A stretch of DNA of 64,000 nt, taken from assembly GCA_902800795.1 (NCBI GenBank), contig CADCFQ010000002.1:62001-126000 (forward strand), read 5' to 3'. Shown in pieces: positions 1 through 7,932 of the stretch (positions within the stretch are counted from its first letter, which is position 1; every line of letters starts with the position of its first letter). The stretch comes from an uncultured Ruminococcus sp. Its GTDB lineage: Bacteria > Bacillota > Clostridia > Oscillospirales > Ruminococcaceae. The notes under the pieces were generated by a model. That model saw only the letters and a list, made by a program, of their open reading frames with translations, was not told the DNA's origin and did no database searches. A program made the translations under genes and the position numbers.

Positions 1-279
1 ATAGGATGTATACTGTACTGTCTCGTCGTTTACAAAGAAGATGTTCTTCTTTGCCTCGGGGTTGTCAAACACATCCAGGCCGTCTATCCTGATCGAGCCC
101 TCTCTTACGGGATAGATGCCCGTCATCATTCTCATAAGAGTGGACTTTCCTGCTCCGTTGGAGCCGAGAAAGCCGTAAGCCGAACCGTCGGGGATCTCTA
201 TCGTTATCCCGTCAAGCGCCTTGAACTCTGCACCTGTTTTCGCTTTGAAAGTCATAGACACATTCTCTATCTGTATCAT
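1..279 (-). CDS. ABC transporter ATP-binding protein (partial, YtrB-like)
   Basis: These are the first 93 residues of an ABC transporter ATPase; the rest lies beyond the left edge. The Walker A motif (GSNGAGKST) is at about residues 40-48, and the Q-loop region reads FFVNDE, with Asn where Gln is usual. The ATG lies inside the stop codon of the upstream GntR gene (ATGA overlap), so the two are translationally coupled. Pairing with a short YtrA-type GntR repressor suggests a YtrAB-like or cell-envelope-stress exporter. The substrate cannot be told, because permease and Walker B are outside the window. Confidence 0.9.
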   Translation of the reverse strand, partial: MIQIENVSMTFKAKTGAEFKALDGITIEIPDGSAYGFLGSNGAGKSTLMRMMTGIYPVREGSIRIDGLDVFDNPEAKKNIFFVNDETVQYTSY

Positions 280-647
280 TTTGTCACCTTCCCCCTCTCA
301 GCGTCCTGTTCGTCAATAATAGCTTTCAGCCTGTCCGCATCGAGTCCTGAAGCCAGAAGTCTTTTTGTCAGCTCCCTGAACTCCAGCGTCTGTCTTTCAT
401 CCACATCGTCCTTATGCTTAGCCACAAAGCATCCCCTTCCTGCTACGGAATAGATTATCCCGTCACGCTCAAGTATCGCATACGCCTTTGCCACAGTGTT
501 AGGATTGAGACCAAGATCCTTTGCCAGTGCTCTCGCCGCCGGTATCCGGTCTCCCTCCTTATACGTGCCAAGGGAGATCTCACGGCAGATGCTCTGGCAG
601 ATCTGCTCATAAATCGGCGTGCGGCCCATTACATCTATCGTTATCAT
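276..647 (-). CDS. GntR family transcriptional regulator, YtrA subfamily
   Basis: Short GntR regulator of about 123 residues: an N-terminal winged helix (the PIYEQICQSI start and LNPNTVAKAYAILERDG recognition region are typical) and a very short C-terminal tail, as in YtrA proteins that repress an adjacent ABC transporter operon. I chose ATG at 647, which starts MITIDVMGRTPIYEQI; a GTG at 671 in the same frame would add eight residues with no family similarity. GAAAGGAAG lies about 12 nt upstream of the chosen ATG. It is first in an operon with the ABC ATPase. The upstream promoter carries a perfect inverted repeat directly after the -10 box, so autorepression is likely. Confidence 0.88.
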   Translation of the reverse strand: MITIDVMGRTPIYEQICQSICREISLGTYKEGDRIPAARALAKDLGLNPNTVAKAYAILERDGIIYSVAGRGCFVAKHKDDVDERQTLEFRELTKRLLASGLDADRLKAIIDEQDAERGKVTK

Positions 648-678
648 TATCCCACAGTCACTTCCTTTCACCCGTTTT

Positions 679-850
679 GCTGTCTCTTTCCTTTTTTGTT
701 GTTTTCTTTTTTGTGTGATTTCCGCCTGCGGCGGAGATCACACAGGCTTGCTGCTGTCTCTTTCCTTTTTCGTTCGCTTCTTTCGTGCAGTTTCCGCCCC
801 GGGCGGAAAAACACAGGCTTGCTGCTGTCCCTTTTCTTTTGTTTTAACCT
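679..850. repeat. tandem ~71-74 bp repeat with internal hairpins in the gntR leader
   Basis: Two full copies and one partial copy of a repeat start at 679, 753 and 824, each opening with GCTGTC(T/C)C. Full copies end with ACACAGGCTT and carry a hairpin of the form TTTCCGCC/GGCGGA(A) just before that. On the minus strand this lies in the transcribed leader (~310 nt) of the GntR-ABC operon, and each copy carries an AAAGGA stretch. The minus-strand reading frame of 90 codons across it is arginine/lysine-rich and shows no family features. Function unknown; the 672-1044 gap holds only this and the promoter. Confidence 0.7.
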
Positions 851-938
851 TAGCGGAAAGTAAGGTCGGCCGTTATCTGTTTTGTGGTCCTCGCCTTGCT
901 TAACGTTGGGCTTGCAGTACACTTTTTCTTTGTGTATC

Positions 939-996
939 AAGTGTACTATCTGTACTAGTACACTTGCAGTATAGCACTGCCCGTTGATTTTGTCAA
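939..996 (-). promoter_or_regulatory. sigma-A promoter plus GntR (YtrA-type) operator
   Basis: On the minus strand TTGACA (996-991) and TATACT (973-968) are separated by exactly 17 bp. Directly downstream is a perfect 10-bp inverted repeat, AAGTGTACTA (939-948) and TAGTACACTT (956-965), with a 7-bp spacer; it would cover the transcription start and block RNA polymerase. The GTGTAC/GTACAC half-sites resemble YtrA-type operators. A separate 11-bp perfect hairpin (977-987/993-1003) overlaps the -35 box and could also end transcripts of the upstream MutS-family gene. Confidence 0.85.
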
Positions 997-1044
997 CGGG
1001 CAGGGATGATTTTCGTCATATCTTACAAATAATAATAGTTCTGT

Positions 1045-2739
1045 TTAGTCATCTTTACCAATGCGCTTTAGTATCTCCTCCGAGTCTATCCCGAACTGCG
1101 TGAGGATATGGCTCGCATACCCTGTCATCGCCGGGACGCCCTTTTCCACCTTATAAAGGCGCTTTCCGGTCGCTTCGTCCACAGTGACCACAAGGCTCTC
1201 GATGCGTGAGGCTATGCCCTCCTCGGCGTTTATCTCGTCTATCAGCTCCGCCAGGTCAACTATGTGGGTCGCAAGTATGCCTCTGACACCGATGATACAG
1301 AATATTTTCAGAAGCTCCTTCGACACCTCGATGCACTCGTTGGGCGTGGTGCTCTGGATAGACTCGTTCATAAGCAGCAGGCTCGATGGAGTTATAGTGT
1401 CGCTTATAGTCTTGAATTCCTTTATCTCTGTGGTGAACTTGCTGGCGTCTATGCCCACCTGCTCTTCCTTCGGGAAATGGGTGTACACAAAGTCCGCAAG
1501 AGATATCTCACAGCTTTCGCAGGGAACATAAAGCCCCGCCTGAGCCAGCACCTGACAGATGCCTATCGCCCTGACAAAGGTGGTCTTTCCACCGTTGTTG
1601 GCGCCCGTGAGGATGAACATCCGAGCACCTTCATCAAAGCTTATGTCGTTTGCCACAACTGTCTTTTTCTCCTTGACTTTCAGGTTCCAGAGCCTGCACT
1701 CCGAAAAATAGACCATATCAAAAAGCCCTGTCATAACGGCTTTCCTCTCGCCGGCAGGCAGTATCCTCGGCCTTGACATAGTAAGCCCCGAGCTTTTTGC
1801 CACCTCGATGAGCTGTACTGCTCCGAGATAGAATTCCAGCTGATAGTTAATCCCCAGCATATCACGGAAGCCTATCTTCTGATACTGTTTGAGCACATCG
1901 TCCATCTTATCAACATAGCGGTCGGTGAGATATGAAAGCTCCCTGAACAGGCTCTCGTCAACGGTGTTGACTATCCTGTCCTTGGTGACCTCGCTTGTCA
2001 GGAAGCGGTTGTGGAGGGTCTTCACATTGTTCTCGCCGAAGTATGCGCCGTGATAAATGATGCGGTCAAACAGCGACGGCTTCAAAGTGTACGGTTCATT
2101 GGAATACTCGATAACGCCGGCAGAGACAGGTATCATCCTGTTGTCAAGGTTTACCGCCACGGTAACGCTTTTTATCCCCTTTTCAAGGGCTGCCTTGAGC
2201 TCCTCCAGCTCTTCCCGAAGCTTCAGGAAATGCTTGTCAGTATACTGCTCCTCGAAAAAGCCGAACATCCTCCTGACACCCTCGGAGCGTATCTTCTCCT
2301 TGTTTGCTTCATAGAAGCGGTGCATTATCTCCAGACATTCCACATAGCCGTCAAAGGCGTTTATCGCATCGTCCAGCTTGTCAAAGGAGTCCGGGTCATT
2401 AAGGTCATAGATATTCTTGCGGTCACTCTCCACCATAACGTCTATTATCTTCTTTACCGTGGGCGCAAGCTTCGGGAGAGCGATAAAGTCGTCAAGGATG
2501 TCCAGCCTGTAGTTGATGACCTCGATGTCGTCGCAGAGCTCGCAGAAGAGATTGACGGTGTAGTGGGTATTATATGGGCTTATAAGCGACGCCAGCTTTT
2601 CAAGCTCTAAGTTCTTCACATAGCCCTGAGGCAGGTCATAAAGCTTTGAGCGGCGTTTTTTGAGCGCTTCCTTTTTCTCTTTGGAAGGGTAAAGCAAGTC
2701 TACCCCGAACTCGGTATTTATATCGTCTGAGTGTTTCAT
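1045..2739 (-). CDS. MutS-family (MutS domain V) ATPase
   Basis: This 564-residue protein has a C-terminal MutS-type ATPase domain: Walker A GANNGGKTT, a Walker B-like LLLMNE in which Asn replaces the usual Asp before Glu, and the ATH switch motif (GILATHIVDL). The N-terminal half is helical and matches the lever/clamp region of MutS-like proteins, but no mismatch-recognition (MutSI) domain or C-terminal Smr nuclease domain is seen, so it is neither MutS1 nor full MutS2. Start ATG at 2739 has an ideal AAAGGGAG site; an upstream in-frame ATG at 2781 lacks one. It appears to be a single-gene unit. A role in DNA repair or recombination is inferred from the family only. Confidence 0.85.
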   Translation of the reverse strand: MKHSDDINTEFGVDLLYPSKEKKEALKKRRSKLYDLPQGYVKNLELEKLASLISPYNTHYTVNLFCELCDDIEVINYRLDILDDFIALPKLAPTVKKIIDVMVESDRKNIYDLNDPDSFDKLDDAINAFDGYVECLEIMHRFYEANKEKIRSEGVRRMFGFFEEQYTDKHFLKLREELEELKAALEKGIKSVTVAVNLDNRMIPVSAGVIEYSNEPYTLKPSLFDRIIYHGAYFGENNVKTLHNRFLTSEVTKDRIVNTVDESLFRELSYLTDRYVDKMDDVLKQYQKIGFRDMLGINYQLEFYLGAVQLIEVAKSSGLTMSRPRILPAGERKAVMTGLFDMVYFSECRLWNLKVKEKKTVVANDISFDEGARMFILTGANNGGKTTFVRAIGICQVLAQAGLYVPCESCEISLADFVYTHFPKEEQVGIDASKFTTEIKEFKTISDTITPSSLLLMNESIQSTTPNECIEVSKELLKIFCIIGVRGILATHIVDLAELIDEINAEEGIASRIESLVVTVDEATGKRLYKVEKGVPAMTGYASHILTQFGIDSEEILKRIGKDD

Positions 2740-2807
2740 CGGCTCATCTCCCTTTGCTGAGGATGTGACCGCCCGACACATATCTGCGGCGGCGATCTTT
2801 CAGGCTT

Positions 2808-2952
2808 ATTATATCACATAAGCGCAGCGTTGTGATATAATTGCCCGATACGCAGGGAGTGTCACAGAGTGACACGTATCTGCGAGGGCTTTCAGATAAA
2901 TGTATAATATCAGCTATGCTGATATTATATCACATCATTTTCCGATTGTAAA
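2808..2952 (-). promoter_or_regulatory. promoter and nested inverted repeats of the MutS-family gene
   Basis: TTTACA (2952-2947) and TATAAT (2929-2924) on the minus strand are 17 bp apart. The -10 box is embedded in a perfect 11-bp inverted repeat (2904-2914/2918-2928, 3-nt spacer). The leader contains a second perfect 11-bp repeat, ATTATATCACA (2808-2818) and its complement (2831-2841), and the same 11-mer recurs at 2924-2934 over the -10. A smaller hairpin GTGTCAC/GTGACAC lies near 2860-2875. Repeated identical half-sites suggest regulator binding or RNA structure. Confidence 0.7.
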
Positions 2953-2979
2953 GAACAAGACAGGACGAGACAAAGGCTA

Positions 2980-2997
2980 TAAAACGATTTCGATTTA
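2980..2997. promoter_or_regulatory. candidate LacI-type operator upstream of GH31 gene
   Basis: An 18-bp near-perfect palindrome, TAAAaCGAttTCGaTTTA, lies about 90 bp upstream of the GH31 promoter, between the divergent MutS-family and GH31 promoters. Central CG pairs are typical of LacI-family operators, which often control glycoside hydrolase genes. A related AAACG-ATTG-CGTTT site occurs at 25096. Regulator not in the window. Confidence 0.4.
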
Positions 2998-3089
2998 TGG
3001 GAAATTATGAATATAATCTAAAGATTTCGGAATATGGGCAAAAACCGGGTTTTTCAGATAAAAAATTCTTAAAAATTCTTTTTTTACTA

Positions 3090-3118
3090 TTGCAATTTTT
3101 AGACAGATAATATAAAAT
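3090..3118 (+). promoter_or_regulatory. probable promoter of the GH31 gene
   Basis: TTGCAA (3090-3095) and TAAAAT (3113-3118) are 17 bp apart in an AT-rich tract; a TATAAA at 3111 is an alternative -10. The start codon follows about 65 nt after the predicted transcript start. Confidence 0.55.
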
Positions 3119-3186
3119 AGGTATAACAGCGTATTCGTTTACAATAGGCGCTTGTGAATATTTTAATATGCAGGAGGTATCCCACT

Positions 3187-5529
3187 ATGAAATTTGCTGA
3201 CGGTTTCTGGCTCAACCAGAAAGGCTATGAAGTAAACTATGCAAATCAGGCGTTTGAGGTCGATGAGATCGAAAACGGCTTTATGATCGTTGCTACTCCG
3301 TTCGTCGTTTATAACAGAGCGATGATGCTGGGAAGCGCAAACCTGGAGATCAGGTACACATCCACTCAGGAAAACTGTATAAAAGTAAACATCACTCACC
3401 ACAAGGGATATGTTGACAACGGCCCCCACTTTGTTCTCAATGAGGGCAGCTATAAGCCCGAGGTGACCATAACCGAGAAAGAGGCTGTGCTGGTTTCCGG
3501 AGATACAAAGCTGGTCGTGAGCCGTGAGAACTGGAGCTTTACATACTATTACAAGGACAAGAAGCTTACCAGCGGCGGCTGGAGATCCACAGGCATAGTA
3601 TTCGAGAGCGAATACAGAAAGCAGGCAAGGATGCAGCTTGCTGCCGACGACACATTCTGGAACTATCCCAGCGATCCCCACACTACCTATATCAGAGAGC
3701 AGCTTGACACAAGTGTAGGCGAGTACTTCTACGGCTTCGGCGAGAAGTTCACCACCTTTGCAAAGAACGGCCAGACCGTTGAGGTGTGGAACTCTGACGG
3801 CGGCACCTGCTCGGATCAGTCCTATAAGTGCATACCGTTCTATGTTTCGTCCCGTGGCTACGGTATCTTCGTAAACAGCTCGGACAAGGTGTCCTATGAG
3901 GTATGCTCGGACACAGTCTCCAAGGTATCCTTCACCGTTCCCGGCGAGTGCCTTGAGTACTTCGTTTTCGGCGGCGAGAAGATCGCTGACGCTCTCGAGG
4001 GCTACACCACACTGACAGGCAAGCCTTCGCTGCCGCCTGCATTCAGCTTCGGTCTGTGGCTGACGACCTCCTTTACCACCACCTACGACGAGGAGACTAT
4101 CACATCGTTCATCGACGGTATGGCAGAGAGAGACATCCCTCTCCAGGTGTTCCACTTTGACTGCTTCTGGATGAAGGGCTTCGAGTGGTGCAACTTTGAG
4201 TGGGACAAGAGCCAGTTCCCCGAGCCAGAGGCTATGCTCAAGAGACTCCACGAGGATAAGAACCTTCATACCTGCGTATGGATCAACCCCTATGTGGGCC
4301 AGAGATCCAGACTCTTCGATGAGGGCATGGCAAACGGCTACTTTATCAAGAACGAGGACGGCAGCGTGTTCCAGGCAGACACATGGCAGCCCGGAATGGC
4401 TATCGTTGACTTTACAAACCCCGATGCCTGCAAGTGGTTCGCATCATATCTGAGAAAGCTCTGCGAAATGGGTGTTGACACCTTCAAGACCGATTTCGGC
4501 GAGAGGATACCCACAAAGGGGATCAAGTATTTTGACGGCTCCGATCCTATCAAGATGCACAACTATTATACATATCTCTATAACGAGTGTACCTTCAACG
4601 TTCTGAAGGAATACTTCGGCGAGAACAAGGCTTGCCTGTTCGCAAGATCTGCAACAGCAGGCGGACAGAAGTTCCCTGTTCACTGGGGCGGCGACTGCTC
4701 GGGCAACTATAACTCCATGGCAGAGGTCGTAAGAGGATGCCTGTCGCTGTGTATCTCAGGCTTTGGCTATACCTCCCACGATATGGCAGGTTTTGAGGCT
4801 ACCGCTACACCCGACATCTACAAGAGATGGGCTGCTTTCGGAATGTTCTCCTCTCACAGCCGTCTCCACGGAAACCAGTCCTACAGGGTGCCGTGGCTGT
4901 TCGATGAGGAAGCCTGCGACGTTCTTCGCTTCTTCACAAAGCTCAAGGGCAAGCTGATGCCTTATATCTGGGCACAGGCTATCAAGACCCACGAAGTGGG
5001 CGTTCCCGTGATGAGAGCTATGGTGATCGACTTTGCTGACGACCCGACCTGCCTGACACTTGACAGACAGTATATGTTCGGTGACAACATCCTTGTTGCA
5101 CCTATCCTCAATGACGAGAGCATGGCTGAATACTATGTTCCCGAGGGCAGATGGACAGACATCATCACCGGCAAGGTGCTCGAGGGCGGCAAGTGGTACA
5201 AGCACAAGTGCTCCTACTTCGAGATCCCTGCTCTCGCAAAGCCCAACAGCATTATCGCTTACGGCAAGTTCGAGGGCGATGTTGAGTATGATTATCTTGA
5301 CGGCACGACCTTCAGGATCTATGAGCTTGAGGACGGAAAGAGCGCAGTAGCCAAGATCTACGATACCGAGGCTAACAAGGTATTCGAGCTGACCGCAGTA
5401 AGAAACGGCAGCAAGATCGAGTGCGAGTACACCGACACCAAGGCTACCTTCACTATCGAGGTCGCTAACACCGACAAGAATGTCGAGATAAGCCCGAACT
5501 TTGGCGGCAAGGTAATTATTGAGCTGTAA
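3187..5529 (+). CDS. yicI: alpha-xylosidase, glycoside hydrolase family 31 (YicI-like)
   Basis: This 780-residue protein is close in length to E. coli YicI (772). It has the GH31 nucleophile motif KTDFGERIP (Asp ~436) and the acid/base motif HWGGDC (Asp ~503), spaced as in YicI alpha-xylosidases, plus FHFDCFWMKGFEWCNFEWD near 340-355, which is typical of the xylosidase branch. It should release alpha-xylose from xyloglucan-derived oligosaccharides. There is no signal peptide, so it acts in the cytoplasm on imported oligosaccharides. ATG at 3187 has a perfect AGGAGGT site; an upstream in-frame ATG at 3154 has none. Monocistronic with its own terminator; codon use is of the highly expressed type. 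Confidence 0.93.
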   Translation: MKFADGFWLNQKGYEVNYANQAFEVDEIENGFMIVATPFVVYNRAMMLGSANLEIRYTSTQENCIKVNITHHKGYVDNGPHFVLNEGSYKPEVTITEKEAVLVSGDTKLVVSRENWSFTYYYKDKKLTSGGWRSTGIVFESEYRKQARMQLAADDTFWNYPSDPHTTYIREQLDTSVGEYFYGFGEKFTTFAKNGQTVEVWNSDGGTCSDQSYKCIPFYVSSRGYGIFVNSSDKVSYEVCSDTVSKVSFTVPGECLEYFVFGGEKIADALEGYTTLTGKPSLPPAFSFGLWLTTSFTTTYDEETITSFIDGMAERDIPLQVFHFDCFWMKGFEWCNFEWDKSQFPEPEAMLKRLHEDKNLHTCVWINPYVGQRSRLFDEGMANGYFIKNEDGSVFQADTWQPGMAIVDFTNPDACKWFASYLRKLCEMGVDTFKTDFGERIPTKGIKYFDGSDPIKMHNYYTYLYNECTFNVLKEYFGENKACLFARSATAGGQKFPVHWGGDCSGNYNSMAEVVRGCLSLCISGFGYTSHDMAGFEATATPDIYKRWAAFGMFSSHSRLHGNQSYRVPWLFDEEACDVLRFFTKLKGKLMPYIWAQAIKTHEVGVPVMRAMVIDFADDPTCLTLDRQYMFGDNILVAPILNDESMAEYYVPEGRWTDIITGKVLEGGKWYKHKCSYFEIPALAKPNSIIAYGKFEGDVEYDYLDGTTFRIYELEDGKSAVAKIYDTEANKVFELTAVRNGSKIECEYTDTKATFTIEVANTDKNVEISPNFGGKVIIEL

Positions 5530-5540
5530 TAATAATTCAA

Positions 5541-5574
5541 AGAGAGCACTCCCGGATGGGTGCTCTCTTTTTCT
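5541..5574 (+). terminator. Rho-independent terminator of GH31 gene
   Basis: Stem AGAGAGCAC / GTGCTCTCT around CCCGGATGG, followed by a T run, directly after the stop codon. Confidence 0.9.
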
Positions 5575-5615
5575 GTCATTAAACGTGAATTCTTTTCCCC
5601 CTGCGGCGTAAAGTG

Positions 5616-5657
5616 CAAAACGGTACCTCTCCCCCTTCGGGATGAGGTACCGTTTTT
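5616..5657. terminator. bidirectional hairpin terminator
   Basis: AAAACGGTACCTC and GAGGTACCGTTTT form a 13-bp stem with A and T tracts on both sides. It can end the convergent minus-strand transglutaminase operon and act as back-up for GH31. The core resembles the terminator after tenA (19873). Confidence 0.85.
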
Positions 5658-5692
5658 GGCCTAGAACTGTACGTATCTTTCGCAAATATAGA

Positions 5693-7900
5693 TCACCTGA
5701 ACACAGCTTCGTTCTTGTTTTCCGCTCGCTGCTTTCTGAGCTTCTTGAACTCCGTCTTGTATACAGAGTATGCCTTTTCCCACTCTTCATCAGTGGGCTC
5801 GTGGCCGCCGAAGCAGGTGTACTCAAACAGCTCGATAACAACACTCAGCTCGGCTCCTCGCTTGTCCTTCATAAACTCCAGCAGCTCGTGGGGCGTATAG
5901 CCCGAAAGCTTTTCGCCGGAGGAGGCCTCCAGGAGCTTGAGCGTTCGCCTGTAAAGCCTGAGTATGCGCTCGGTGTTGTTTTTAAATCTCAGCGAGATCC
6001 TGAAGCACAGCTCGAGGATAAGATCCATCAGCAGCACGAACACGATAACTACTACAACGCCGATGACAACAGCTATCCTGCCTAAGTATTTGAGTATCCA
6101 GGAGAGGTCAAAGCTGCCGCTGCCGTCATTGGACTCCAGCTGGTAGGACGAAGGTGTAGGATCAAAGGTCATCCAGCCGTAGCCGGAGATATAGACCTCC
6201 ACCCAGGCGTGAGCGTGGCTGTCACGGATGATGTATTCATTGTTCTTGTCACGGTCAAATGCCGCAAAGCCCTCCACATATCTTGCAGGCAGCCCCGAAA
6301 GCCTTGCCAGCAGAGTCATGGATGTGGCATAGCTGGTACAGCTGCCACGCTTCGAGGTAAACAGGAAATAGTCTATGGACTCGTCTTTCGGCACATATTC
6401 CTTGTCATATCTAAAGCCGTTTTCCTCAAAATAGCGCTCGATAGCCTTAGCTTTGTCATAATCGGTCTCACAGTCCCTGGTTATATCCTCGGAAAGCTTT
6501 GTCAGCTTCTTGCTGGGAGCATAGCCGCTAAGGTCGGTATAGTATCCTAGAAGCTTTGTGACATTTGAAGCCACCTCGGGTTCAAGGTCGCCGTTTTCCA
6601 CAGCCGCATCGAGTATGTGTAAAAAGTCTGTCTGGCTAAGTCCCTGCTCCTGTGCAAGGCGGCCCGCATCGTCCTCGTCGGAGAAATAGTCAAAGCTGAA
6701 ATTGAGCTCCGGCGCTTCCTGATTATCATAGATAGCCTTGGGATAGATCTCTCCGTGAGGTATCTTATAGTGATCCTTTATCGTCACCACATCCACGGTT
6801 AAAGGCGCCGGCATATATCTCGGCGAGAACTCCTCCATAGTGTAAAGGTGCATCATGAACGACTCCGAATAGAGGTCATCGGGATAGTATTTCGCATCCA
6901 GCCCGAGATCGGTATATCTTCCGGTCTTAGCAAGATCCTGCATAGTATAATACATAAAGTACGGGGAATTGAGCTCATTCTCGGAATAGTGCATATTCTC
7001 GAGGTTGAAGTTGTCGTTGAAGTCTCTGTCCTCTTCCCAGCGCTCGTTCTCGATAATGCGGTCAAAGCCCTGGCGCCTGAGATAATGGATAGTATCATTG
7101 CTGTCGGTCACCATCCTGAACAGCTCGACGCCCTCATCGTTGGAGCCGAAACGCAGAGACGACAGATCGCTGAGCTCGTCATAATCCGAACGATTCCGGA
7201 AGGTCAGGTCAAAATATGTCTTGTCGGCTTCCAGCTTGGACTTGGCGTCCGTTCCCGGCAGAAACATTGTCACGGCGCCCACCACAGCAACAAACAGCGC
7301 AACAGCCGCCGCATACTGGCGGTTGACCATTACCCGGCTCTTGTTTTCGGCGCTCATAAGCCTTGAATGTACCATCAGCGCCAGGAACACGGTTATGAGA
7401 ACGGTCAGTTCCAGATCCGGGATAGTGTCGGCACGCTTGGCGTAGATGAACAAAGGATAGAGCATCGCAAGCATGGTCCCCGAAGCACGGTAACGGATCA
7501 TAGTGAAATAATAAACTATGGATGTGAGGAAATAGGCCATAAAGATCATGGTCCCGTAGAAATACTGATCCACTCTTCCCACAGTCTGGGCGTCCACATA
7601 GAACCAGTCCATATAGCTTTTTCGTGAAGCATCAAAGCCTGCGCTTATAAACATCGAGAACACATAGCCCACAAGGACCGAAAGCAGGATGTATACCACG
7701 ACCCTCATGATCTTCTTGTTCTTGAGCCATTCAAACAGCGCAAAGAGACCGCATTCTGCGGCCAGACACGCAATGGTGTAGGTGGTTATATCATCGGGCA
7801 TATAGGTGTCGATGATAAGGCGCATTATGACCGTTACATAAAGGACAGGCAGAGCATATCTTGACAGCGCCTGAAGAATGGTGGTCCTTGCCTTGTTCAA
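5693..7900 (-). CDS. membrane-anchored transglutaminase-like protein (TgpA-type)
   Basis: 735 residues. The N-terminal ~220 residues hold about six membrane segments. An extracytoplasmic domain follows with the transglutaminase core: Cys in GSCTSYATSM, His in SHAHAWVEVY and Asp in WMTFDPTP (Cys-His-Asp triad). There is then another membrane segment (about 625-645) and a C-terminal DUF4129-like cytoplasmic tail. Translation starts at TTG (7900) preceded by GGAGGAGAG. It is the last gene of a MoxR-DUF58-transglutaminase operon, an arrangement widely conserved in bacteria. Such modules are thought to assemble or crosslink envelope proteins; the substrate is unknown. Confidence 0.88.
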   Translation of the reverse strand: MNKARTTILQALSRYALPVLYVTVIMRLIIDTYMPDDITTYTIACLAAECGLFALFEWLKNKKIMRVVVYILLSVLVGYVFSMFISAGFDASRKSYMDWFYVDAQTVGRVDQYFYGTMIFMAYFLTSIVYYFTMIRYRASGTMLAMLYPLFIYAKRADTIPDLELTVLITVFLALMVHSRLMSAENKSRVMVNRQYAAAVALFVAVVGAVTMFLPGTDAKSKLEADKTYFDLTFRNRSDYDELSDLSSLRFGSNDEGVELFRMVTDSNDTIHYLRRQGFDRIIENERWEEDRDFNDNFNLENMHYSENELNSPYFMYYTMQDLAKTGRYTDLGLDAKYYPDDLYSESFMMHLYTMEEFSPRYMPAPLTVDVVTIKDHYKIPHGEIYPKAIYDNQEAPELNFSFDYFSDEDDAGRLAQEQGLSQTDFLHILDAAVENGDLEPEVASNVTKLLGYYTDLSGYAPSKKLTKLSEDITRDCETDYDKAKAIERYFEENGFRYDKEYVPKDESIDYFLFTSKRGSCTSYATSMTLLARLSGLPARYVEGFAAFDRDKNNEYIIRDSHAHAWVEVYISGYGWMTFDPTPSSYQLESNDGSGSFDLSWILKYLGRIAVVIGVVVVIVFVLLMDLILELCFRISLRFKNNTERILRLYRRTLKLLEASSGEKLSGYTPHELLEFMKDKRGAELSVVIELFEYTCFGGHEPTDEEWEKAYSVYKTEFKKLRKQRAENKNEAVFR

Positions 7901-7932
7901 TATGCTCTCCTCCTTTCTTTATGGCTAAAAAC

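Noticed and set aside
668-940. 90-codon minus-strand frame across the repeats before gntR
   Set aside because: Low complexity Arg/Lys/Ser-rich translation of the tandem repeats, with no site for translation start; treated as leader RNA.
3163-5844. Long minus-strand frames opposite the GH31 gene
   Set aside because: They are antisense shadows of a well-supported alpha-xylosidase and have no start signals.
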